This document shows, one piece after another, positions 54,490 to 61,133 of a stretch of DNA of 64,000 nt. Positions within the stretch are counted from its first letter, which is position 1, and each line of letters starts with the position of its first letter. The translations under genes and the position numbers were made by a program. Below the pieces are notes generated by a model. That model was not told the DNA's origin and did no database searches. It saw only the letters and a program-made list of their open reading frames with translations. The stretch is from an uncultured Sunxiuqinia sp. Its GTDB lineage: Bacteria > Bacteroidota > Bacteroidia > Bacteroidales > Prolixibacteraceae. The stretch spans positions 124,001 through 188,000 of the forward strand of contig NZ_OY782774.1 in the NCBI RefSeq assembly GCF_963678245.1. Direction: 5' to 3'.

Positions 54490-54957
54490 TTATTTGATAA
54501 CGATCTGGCTTTCGCTTGTAATCTTTTCACAGTACATGCATTTCAGTGCTATTGGCTCTTTTGAGGTCACTTTAAAAGAAGTGGTGATTGGTTCCGCATT
54601 GGTAATACACTTTGGGTTAAAACATTTTACAATGCCAATTACCTGGTTTGGAACTTCAACAACTTTCTTTTCAACAACTTCGTAATCTTTAATGATGTTA
54701 AGTTTGGCATGTGGTGCAATCAATGCAATTTTGTTGATGTCGTCATTTTCAAAAAACTGATTGGAAACCTTAATAATCGCCTTATTAATAAGCTTATCAC
54801 TGTCCAGATTGGCTCCAAAGGTGATCATATTTGGAGTTTTGTCTAATTCGAGAATGGAAATAACATCGAATAAGTTTTCGGATGGAATATGGTCAATAAC
54901 AGTGCCTTCGCTAATGGCACTGACTTTCAGTTTTAGTTTCTTTTTGTGTTCACTCAT
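54490..54957 (-). CDS. pyrI: Aspartate carbamoyltransferase regulatory subunit
   Basis: 155 residues. The N-terminal allosteric domain (LKVSAISEGTVIDHIPSENLFDV) binds nucleotide effectors. The C-terminal zinc domain has the four cysteines at 112, 117, 140 and 143 (KCFNPKC, KCMYC) that hold it to PyrB. Its presence shows the E. coli-type dodecameric ATCase. It lies 6 nt after pyrB as a two-gene operon. Confidence 0.94.
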   Translation of the reverse strand: MSEHKKKLKLKVSAISEGTVIDHIPSENLFDVISILELDKTPNMITFGANLDSDKLINKAIIKVSNQFFENDDINKIALIAPHAKLNIIKDYEVVEKKVVEVPNQVIGIVKCFNPKCITNAEPITTSFKVTSKEPIALKCMYCEKITSESQIVIK

Positions 54958-54963
54958 GGCTGA

Positions 54964-55875
54964 TTACTTTAAATTTAAGGCATGTGCTATAATTGCTTCT
55001 CGGGTAAAAACACCATTTAAGGCTTGTTGAAAATAGTAGGCTTTCTCGTTTTTATCGACGTCAGTCGCAATTTCGTTTACACGAGGTAGTGGGTGCAGAA
55101 TGCGCATGTTTGGCTTCGTATTTTCAAGCATGCTGTTTCTTAAAATGTATACGTTTTTAACTTCTTCGTATTCCATCGGATCAGAGAAACGTTCTTTCTG
55201 AACCCGAGTCATGTATACAATGTCAGCTTCTGAAATAATGTCGGTAAATTCGAGGTGCTCAAAAAAGCGGATTCCTTTTTCGCGTAGGTAGATTTTGTAC
55301 TCCTCGGGCATTAAAAGCTCCTCGGGTGCAATAAAGTTAAAAATAGGATTCTCAAATTGCGACATAGCCATTAGTAGCGAATGAACGGTTCGTCCGTATC
55401 GTAAATCGCCAACCATGAAGATGTTTAGGTCATCGAATGTGTTTTGTGTTTTCAATATGGAGTACATATCCAATAAGGTCTGAGTCGGATGTTGGTTTGC
55501 TCCATCACCTGCATTGATCACCGGCACTGATGAAACCTCTGCTGCGTAACGAGCACTTCCCTCCAGTGGGTGCCGCATGACAATCAAATCAGCATACTGT
55601 GAAACCATTCGAATCGTATCATGCAGTGTCTCACCTTTAGTAACACTGGAAGAGCCTGCATCCGAAAAGCCAACGATTCGCCCACCCATGCGGTTTATGG
55701 CTGTTTCAAAACTTAGCCGGGTGCGCGTCGATGGCTCAAAAAAGAGCGAAGCAACCACTTTCCCCTCCAGTAATTTTTGGTTGGGATTCTTTTCAAAATC
55801 AGCTGCCAGATCCATTATTTGAAGGTGTTCTTCCTTCGAATAATCCATGATGGAAATCAAGTCTTTTTTATTCAT
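54964..55875 (-). CDS. pyrB: Aspartate carbamoyltransferase catalytic subunit
   Basis: 303 residues. Condenses carbamoyl phosphate with aspartate, the first committed step of pyrimidine synthesis. Carbamoyl-phosphate binding motif [13 protein letters not shown] near residues 48-60, [14 protein letters not shown] (mobile loop), [10 protein letters not shown] (~131), RYGRTVHSL, and the aspartate-site HPLPRVNEI (~265). The leader upstream contains a translated ORF and terminator that look like a pyrBI attenuator (see 55898-56090). Confidence 0.95.
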   Translation of the reverse strand: MNKKDLISIMDYSKEEHLQIMDLAADFEKNPNQKLLEGKVVASLFFEPSTRTRLSFETAINRMGGRIVGFSDAGSSSVTKGETLHDTIRMVSQYADLIVMRHPLEGSARYAAEVSSVPVINAGDGANQHPTQTLLDMYSILKTQNTFDDLNIFMVGDLRYGRTVHSLLMAMSQFENPIFNFIAPEELLMPEEYKIYLREKGIRFFEHLEFTDIISEADIVYMTRVQKERFSDPMEYEEVKNVYILRNSMLENTKPNMRILHPLPRVNEIATDVDKNEKAYYFQQALNGVFTREAIIAHALNLK

Positions 55876-55897
55876 GCGATCTTTTTATTAAGGTTTC

Positions 55898-55936
55898 AAA
55901 AAAAAACCAACAGGATTAAAAATCCTATTGGTTTTT
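55898..55936 (-). terminator. Intrinsic terminator/attenuator in the pyrBI leader
   Basis: On the minus strand a 15-of-16-bp stem (55936-55921 with 55917-55902, single mismatch, 3-nt loop) ends in nine consecutive U residues (55906-55898). Only 22 nt separate the U-run from the pyrB ATG. That is too little for a promoter, so transcription of pyrBI must read through this site. Confidence 0.8.
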
Positions 55937-56090
55937 ACTTCCCGGGATAAAGGCCGGTAGTAGAATTATGTGTTGAGCAAAAGCTTCTATCAAAAAAATA
56001 AGTGATGCAACGTTCAACGAATGGGAAAAAAATTGTCAGGTGATCCTGATCACCTCGTTGGGAATTATATTGAACGATTAAACGCTTCAT
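55935..56090 (-). CDS. Candidate pyrBI leader peptide
   Basis: A 51-codon ORF on the minus strand, ATG 56090 to TAA 55937-55935. It encodes MKRLIVQYNSQRGDQDHL, then TIFFPFVERCITYFFDRSF. Two Phe-rich blocks coincide with U7 tracts (56032-56026 and 55998-55992). The stop codon touches the base of the terminator stem (55936). The enterobacterial PyrL leader likewise carries an FFFP-type block and ends at its attenuator. Between the ATG and the first U7 tract there is a 7-bp hairpin (56055-56038). It overlaps no other gene. The ribosome site is weak, as is usual in Bacteroidota. Confidence 0.65.
   Translation of the reverse strand: MKRLIVQYNSQRGDQDHLTIFFPFVERCITYFFDRSFCSTHNSTTGLYPGK
56026..56055 (-). 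promoter_or_regulatory. Candidate RNA polymerase pause hairpin and U7 tract in the pyrBI leader
   Basis: Minus strand AGGTGAT (56055-56049), loop CAGG, ATCACCT (56044-56038), then GACAA and seven T residues (56032-56026). A hairpin followed by a U tract inside a translated leader is the layout of the UTP-sensitive pause region in pyrBI attenuation. Confidence 0.5.
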
Positions 56091-56097
56091 CAAAACT

Positions 56098-56105
56098 CAA
56101 AATTA
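56098..56105 (-). promoter_or_regulatory. Putative -7 element of the pyrBI leader transcript
   Basis: TAATTTTG on the minus strand matches TAnnTTTG exactly and ends 7 nt before the leader ATG at 56090. The transcript would start at or next to that ATG. The TTTG element at 19 nt is missing. Confidence 0.35.
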
Positions 56106-56174
56106 GTTAATCTAGTATATATAAACATATGACAATGGACAGGATTTATTACTGACTTATTAACAGATCGAATT

Positions 56175-56777
56175 TTATTCAATAACCCGTATTTCAACAC
56201 CTTCCAGCTTTTCAAATTTTTCGATTACCCGATTGGCTTCACTATTTCGGATCGAACTTGTTATTTTACACCGTAGTTCGAACTGGTTTTTCTTTTGTTC
56301 CAGCTTGTCTTCTTTAAAAATGCGCATCACCGGATTCATCATCGAATAGTCAAATTCAATCTCAAAAGTCGTTTCGATTAATTTTTCTATGATCGTGGCT
56401 TTTTGAAGTACATCAGCACTGGCTTCTTTGTAGGCAGTTATTAGCCCGCCAACACCAAGCAGAGTGCCGCCAAAGTAGCGAACCACAACTACCAATACAT
56501 TGGTGAGATTATTACGCTTAATTTGTCCTAAAATCGGCTTCCCTGCTGTGGATGAAGGTTCTCCATCGTCATTTGCACGGAAACGTTTTTTATTAGCTCC
56601 CAATCGCCAGGCATAACAATGGTGCCGTGCAGAATGATGAGTTTTCTTTAGTTCTTGGATCAGCTCTTTAATTTCTTCCTCTGTTTCAACCGGATAGGCG
56701 TAAGCAATAAATTTGCTGCCTTTTTCTTTAAACAATCCTTCTTCAGCTTTTGAAATGGTCAGAAATGAATCAGTCAT
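56175..56777 (-). CDS. YigZ/IMPACT family protein
   Basis: 200 residues. The UPF0029/IMPACT N-terminal domain shows KGSKFIAYAYPVETEEEIKE, KTHHSARHHCYAWRLG, DDGEPSSTAGKPIL and VVVVRYFGGTLLGVGGLITAY. A C-terminal DUF1949-like ferredoxin-fold domain follows (EFDYSMMNPVMRIFKED). Eukaryotic IMPACT regulates translation stress signalling; the bacterial role is unknown. It starts 45 nt after the dnaA stop, with the dnaA terminator between them. Confidence 0.9.
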   Translation of the reverse strand: MTDSFLTISKAEEGLFKEKGSKFIAYAYPVETEEEIKELIQELKKTHHSARHHCYAWRLGANKKRFRANDDGEPSSTAGKPILGQIKRNNLTNVLVVVVRYFGGTLLGVGGLITAYKEASADVLQKATIIEKLIETTFEIEFDYSMMNPVMRIFKEDKLEQKKNQFELRCKITSSIRNSEANRVIEKFEKLEGVEIRVIE

Positions 56778-56788
56778 CTTTCAAGGAT

Positions 56789-56817
56789 AAAAAAAAGGCA
56801 GATCATAATGACCTGCC
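56789..56817 (-). terminator. Terminator of dnaA
   Basis: Minus strand GGCAGGTCA / TGATCTGCC (9 positions with one mismatch, 3-nt loop) followed by eight T residues (56796-56789). It starts 5 nt after the dnaA stop codon. Confidence 0.75.
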
Positions 56818-56822
56818 GTTAT

Positions 56823-58253
56823 TTACATCTTTAATTTCTTTTCTATTTCATCAACAAAGACCTTAAAGTTTTTGTCGGTGTCTTTGAGGTTGTTCACCGT
56901 CTTACAAGCATGTAATACCGTGGCGTGGTCTTTATTTCCTATTTGAGATCCGATAGAGGCTAGTGACGATTTCGTCAGGCTTTTTGAGAAATACATGGCC
57001 AGCTGTCTGGCTTGAACGATCTCTCGTTTACGGGTTCTTGCCTGAAGTGAATCTGTCGGCATACTGAAATAATCGCAAACCACTTTTGAAATATAGTCGA
57101 TTGACAATTCTCTTTTTGAGCTTTTTACCAGTTTATTGACCATGTCGCTGGCTAGTTCAATCGTTACTTCTTTACGATTTAATGTAGACTGGGCCAATAA
57201 TGAAACCAGAGCACCCTCCAATTCGCGAACGTTATTTCCAATGTGCGAGGCGATGTATTCCAAAACTTCGTCATTGATTTCAATACCATCCTTATAGGTT
57301 TTTCTTTTCAGAATCTCCATTCTGGTTTCAAAATCAGGAATTTGCAAGTCTGCAGTTAGTCCCCATTTAAATCGAGATAACAATCTCTGTTCCATGCCTT
57401 TTAGCTCAATTGGAGGCTTGTCTGACGTCAATATCAATTGCTTTCCGCTTTGGTGAAGGTGATTGAAAATATGAAAGAATGTTTCCTGTGTTTTTTCTTT
57501 CCCCGCAAATTCATGTACATCATCTAAAATCAATACATCAATCATTTGGTAAAAATGAAGGAAGTCATTTCGGTTATTATTCCGAATGGCTTCGGTGAAC
57601 TGTGTTTGAAATTTATTGGCATTTACGTACAAGACAATTTTCTCAGGAAACTGTTCTTTTACCTCAATACCAATTGCGTGAGCAAGGTGTGTTTTTCCTA
57701 ATCCTGAATTACCGTAAATCATTAGCGGATTAAAAGCTGTTCCTCCCGGATTTTGCGATACAGCATAGCCTGCACTACGTGCTAATCTATTACATTCTCC
57801 TTCAACAAAATTCTCAAACGTGTTATCCGCTTTTAATTGAGGATCAACTTGAAGCTTTTGGATTCCAGGAATGATAAACGGATTTTTAATTGATGATTTC
57901 CCCTCTGTTCTTAATGGTACATTGAGTGGTTTATTCTGGATTTTACTATTGTTGTTTGTTGGATACTTGACGGTGTATGGTTGAGTATTGTTCTGGTTAT
58001 TCCCCATAACAACAACATATTCCAATTTCGCTTCGTTCCCAACTTCTTTACGCAATGTCTTACGAAGCAAGTCAATGTATTGCTCTTCCAAGTATTCATA
58101 AAAGAATGGACTTGGAACTTGAATCGTCAACACTTGATTGTTGATCTTTACTGGAACGATTGGCTCAAACCATGTTTTAAAACTAATTGCTGGAACATTA
58201 TCTTTAATAACAGACAGACAACGATTCCATACAGCAAGATGATTGTTACTCAT
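56823..58253 (-). CDS. dnaA: Chromosomal replication initiator DnaA
   Basis: 476 residues from ATG 58253 (MSNNHLAVWNRCLSVIKDN); an in-frame extension to 58316 lacks conservation. Domain I is at residues 1-85 (FKTWFEPIVPV), then a variable linker rich in Asn. Domain III is AAA+ (Walker A NPLMIYGNSGLGKTHLAHAI ~185, Walker B DVLILDDVHEF, sensor SDKPPIELKGMEQRLLSRFKWG). Domain IV is a DNA-binding helix-turn-helix with the signature GNKDHATVLHACKTV. It binds origin boxes and melts DNA. No cluster of DnaA boxes was seen in the flanks. Confidence 0.95.
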   Translation of the reverse strand: MSNNHLAVWNRCLSVIKDNVPAISFKTWFEPIVPVKINNQVLTIQVPSPFFYEYLEEQYIDLLRKTLRKEVGNEAKLEYVVVMGNNQNNTQPYTVKYPTNNNSKIQNKPLNVPLRTEGKSSIKNPFIIPGIQKLQVDPQLKADNTFENFVEGECNRLARSAGYAVSQNPGGTAFNPLMIYGNSGLGKTHLAHAIGIEVKEQFPEKIVLYVNANKFQTQFTEAIRNNNRNDFLHFYQMIDVLILDDVHEFAGKEKTQETFFHIFNHLHQSGKQLILTSDKPPIELKGMEQRLLSRFKWGLTADLQIPDFETRMEILKRKTYKDGIEINDEVLEYIASHIGNNVRELEGALVSLLAQSTLNRKEVTIELASDMVNKLVKSSKRELSIDYISKVVCDYFSMPTDSLQARTRKREIVQARQLAMYFSKSLTKSSLASIGSQIGNKDHATVLHACKTVNNLKDTDKNFKVFVDEIEKKLKM

Positions 58254-58528
58254 TTTGAACAGCAGGATTAATATATGTTCGACAAATTTTTTCCCTATTT
58301 GAATTCCCGAAAACAAATTTTGTGAAAAAAAAAGTATTAAAAAAATGCAAAATTGCTTGACTTTTAAGAAAAGGATACAATCTAGTTATTAGTCAGACAG
58401 TTAAAAAATATTAATTTTTTATGCTGTACAACAATCAGATTATCAGGCGTTTAAAATATTATTCTTTTGGAAGTGTTGTATTTAGAGGGACTTGAGTATT
58501 TCAATATTTTTTTAGAACAATTCGGATG

Positions 58529-59794
58529 CTAATTTCCTAATTTCCTTAAAGCCTTTTCTAACCGTACTTTTCGCCCATTTTTGAAAGCGATTATACTTGC
58601 ATCAGGAAAAACAGTTTTAGCAGCAGTATGAGTTTTCATAATTTTTGCGACGTCAGATGTTTCGCCAGTTAAATAACTATATCCTCCTGAAATTTCAACT
58701 TCTTCGACTTGATCGAAATCGCTAAACATGGTATTGTTTTTCGATAATCTTGATGGGCTTGAAATAAGGTGTACTTTGAAAGTGTATTCAGTTTGACTGG
58801 TCTTATTTTTTTCCTTTTGAGGAGAGATATAAACATCTTTTCCAAGGTCGAATGCGGAAAAATGAACGTAGCGTTTCGGGTTGTTCCGAATATCTTTTAA
58901 CAAGAAATCCAGGCTTTGGCTCATCTCCGCCAGGTTATCGTATAGCTGTTCGTCACCTAAAAGTTTACCAGCAGTGCCTTCTCCGCTTTCGATTTTAGCC
59001 AACACGGCGTTAATTCCTTGTACTGACATTTGCAGATCCGAAACCATACCAGCTATATTCACAGCCGCTAAACTGTCGCTTATAGATGAAAAATTACCTA
59101 TGATGTTTGTAAAGTCATCAGAATTCTCGTTAAGGGTTGAACTAATTTTGTTCATGTTTTGAATAATCCCTTTCAAATTGGATTTTTCAGCACCAAGCAG
59201 TTCGTTAATATCAGCTGATACTGACTCCAGATTCAATATGGTCTGATTAATATGAGCAAAACTTTCTGAAAGGTTTTTTCGTGCTTCTTCATTAAAAACG
59301 TACGTTACTACCGTAATGGCAGAATCAAGCGATGCTAAAAGCTGTTCCGCTTTATTTTTTAAAGGGAGTACCTGCATGCTCACTTGTTCTTTCAAGCCTT
59401 CTTCAATACTTCCGGGTATCGTGTCACCTTCCTGATAGTATACATTTGAGGGATTGATTTGCAATACGATAGATTTGGTACCCATGAGATCCGAAGAAAC
59501 AATTCTAGCGATGGAACCTTCCGGGATTTCAAAATCTCCTTCCAGCGAAAAATTAACGACCAAACTACCATCATTTCTGTTTGAAAAGTCGATCGTTTTA
59601 ACCTGACCGACTTGGTAGCCATTAATCATAACAGCACTTGATTCGAGGAGTCCATCAATTCTCTCATAAACAACATAGTAGCTTGTGTTTTGTTTGAAGA
59701 AATCGATTCCTTTCAAATAGTTCATTCCCCAAATAAAGATGGCAAAACTAAAGACGATAAGAATTCCTAGTTTGGCGTATTTAGACAGTTTCAT
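58529..59794 (-). CDS. MCE/MlaD-family protein with a C-terminal SPOR-like domain
   Basis: 421 residues. One N-terminal membrane anchor (residues 9-28) is followed by an MCE domain (YYVVYERIDGLLESSAVMINGYQVGQVKTI), and a helical segment (about 130-290) that likely forms the tunnel or coiled coil. This is the lipid-carrier subunit of Mla/MCE phospholipid transport. The last ~85 residues (YTFKVHLISSPSRL ... TVFPDASIIAFKNGRKVRLEKALRKL) match the C-terminus of the neighbouring amidase, a SPOR-like fold. Most Bacteroidota MCE proteins known to me end before such a domain. No Mla ABC genes are adjacent. Confidence 0.85.
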   Translation of the reverse strand: MKLSKYAKLGILIVFSFAIFIWGMNYLKGIDFFKQNTSYYVVYERIDGLLESSAVMINGYQVGQVKTIDFSNRNDGSLVVNFSLEGDFEIPEGSIARIVSSDLMGTKSIVLQINPSNVYYQEGDTIPGSIEEGLKEQVSMQVLPLKNKAEQLLASLDSAITVVTYVFNEEARKNLSESFAHINQTILNLESVSADINELLGAEKSNLKGIIQNMNKISSTLNENSDDFTNIIGNFSSISDSLAAVNIAGMVSDLQMSVQGINAVLAKIESGEGTAGKLLGDEQLYDNLAEMSQSLDFLLKDIRNNPKRYVHFSAFDLGKDVYISPQKEKNKTSQTEYTFKVHLISSPSRLSKNNTMFSDFDQVEEVEISGGYSYLTGETSDVAKIMKTHTAAKTVFPDASIIAFKNGRKVRLEKALRKLGN

Positions 59795-59863
59795 AATTGT
59801 TTTCAGCTTGTTTTATACAATATTAGTAAGCATTCTGATACTAAACAAACAATGAGATCAGAA

Positions 59864-61012
59864 CTATGGTTTTATTTTTCTCAAAGCTTTTTTGATCGAA
59901 ATGGGCTCTTCATTTTCAAAAGCAACAATAAATGCATCGGGATATTTTGCTATGATTTGTTGCTTAAGCGATTGTATCTCTTCCAGCGAATTGCTTTTTC
60001 CGTAGAAAAACTTAAAGGTAGATTTAATTTTCTTTCTCTCAACTTTTTCAAGGCCTTTAAAATTGGTTGGTGTTGGTTCTATCGCCTTGCTGGTGGCTGC
60101 TAGTTGAACACTAAAATAAAACTTGTCGATGTGTTCTTCTTTTTCCTGAGAAAGCTCTTTTTCTGAGGTTTCTGCTGATAGTTTCAACCTTTCGGGCATT
60201 GATGAACCTAATTGATATTCACTTTTGTGATCAACCGCATTTTTATAATCGCGTATTGCTCTGAATATGGCAGAAGCCAGATAGGTCTGCCCTTCATCAC
60301 TGTTCATATAGTTTGCTTCATAGCGATTGCTTAAAAAACCGGCTTCCACCAATACGCTTGGCATACTTGTTCGTCGTAAAACCAGAAATCCTGCTTGTTT
60401 TACGCCACGGTCATGACGTCCGGCTCTATTCTTAAACTGATTTTGAATTGACGCAGCCAAGCTGATGCTTTGATCGAGGTGTTCATCTTGCACCATTTCA
60501 AACATGATGTATGATTCGGGTGAATTGGGATTAAACCCCTGGTAGGTTGAAGAATAATCTTCCTCCATCAAAATTACAGAGTTTTCTTTCTTGGCTACCT
60601 CCAGGTTTTCTTCTGAGCGGTGGAGACCTAAAACAAAAGTTTCGGTTCCGGTGATCGAAGGAGTTCCGCAATAGTTAGCGTGTAAGGAAACAAAAAGGTC
60701 GGCCTTGTTACTATTTGCAATAACAGCACGCTGATGTAATGGAACAAACACATCGGTGTTTCTAGTGTAAATTATACGAACACCGGGTAATTTCTCTTTC
60801 AGATAGTTCCCGAGTTTTATTCCAATGTTTAATACAATGTCTTTTTCCCGTATGCCTTTATATACTGCACCCGGATCTTTCCCTCCATGACCGGGATCAA
60901 TAATTACTGTAAACGGTTGATCTGGCGCGCTTTTTGCTTGTGCAGGATTCAATAATTCAAAAAATACACACAGAAATACAATAAACAACTTTCGGCTAAT
61001 GTTCATATACAT
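59864..61012 (-). CDS. N-acetylmuramoyl-L-alanine amidase with C-terminal SPOR-like domain
   Basis: 382 residues from ATG 61012 (alternative ATG 61006); the open frame runs further upstream but without a signal. A signal peptide (KLFIVFLCVFFELLNPAQA) is followed by an Amidase_3 catalytic domain: TVIIDPGHGGKDPGAV (zinc His), NIGIKLGNYL, SLHANYC (second His), and VLVEAGFLSNRYEANYM with the catalytic Glu. The last ~80 residues (FSVQLAATSKAIE ... KYPDAFIVAFENEEPISIKKALRKI) are a SPOR-like domain expected to bind septal peptidoglycan. It cleaves the bond between MurNAc and L-Ala. Confidence 0.92.
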   Translation of the reverse strand: MYMNISRKLFIVFLCVFFELLNPAQAKSAPDQPFTVIIDPGHGGKDPGAVYKGIREKDIVLNIGIKLGNYLKEKLPGVRIIYTRNTDVFVPLHQRAVIANSNKADLFVSLHANYCGTPSITGTETFVLGLHRSEENLEVAKKENSVILMEEDYSSTYQGFNPNSPESYIMFEMVQDEHLDQSISLAASIQNQFKNRAGRHDRGVKQAGFLVLRRTSMPSVLVEAGFLSNRYEANYMNSDEGQTYLASAIFRAIRDYKNAVDHKSEYQLGSSMPERLKLSAETSEKELSQEKEEHIDKFYFSVQLAATSKAIEPTPTNFKGLEKVERKKIKSTFKFFYGKSNSLEEIQSLKQQIIAKYPDAFIVAFENEEPISIKKALRKIKP

Positions 61013-61027
61013 GTTGTTTGAACGGAA

Positions 61028-61035
61028 CAAAAATA
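61028..61035 (-). promoter_or_regulatory. Putative -7 element of the amidase gene
   Basis: TATTTTTG on the minus strand, exact TAnnTTTG match, 15 nt before the amidase ATG. It faces away from the LptD-like gene's element at 61089-61096. Confidence 0.45.
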
Positions 61036-61088
61036 GAAATATTAAAATTATTTTGCATTTGTTCACGCATTTGTCTGGGTTGAATTTA

Positions 61089-61096
61089 TATTTTTG
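61089..61096 (+). promoter_or_regulatory. Putative -7 element of the LptD-like gene
   Basis: TATTTTTG, exact TAnnTTTG match, 37 nt before the TTG start. A TTTG lies 15 nt upstream, shorter than the usual 19. Confidence 0.45.
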
Positions 61097-61133
61097 CAGT
61101 CCAATGTAACCGAAATGGCTAACATTTTCTGAT

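Noticed and set aside
55898-55936. Reading the pyrBI leader hairpin simply as the terminator of the upstream YigZ-family gene
   Set aside because: It lies more than 230 nt beyond that gene's stop and only 22 nt from pyrB, leaving no room for a pyrB promoter. A leader ORF fills the space between and stops exactly at the stem.
58254-58528. Replication origin next to dnaA
   Set aside because: The region is AT-rich but no cluster of TTATCCACA-like boxes was found on either strand. A lone TGTGGATAA near 44448 lies inside the surA-like coding sequence and is probably chance.
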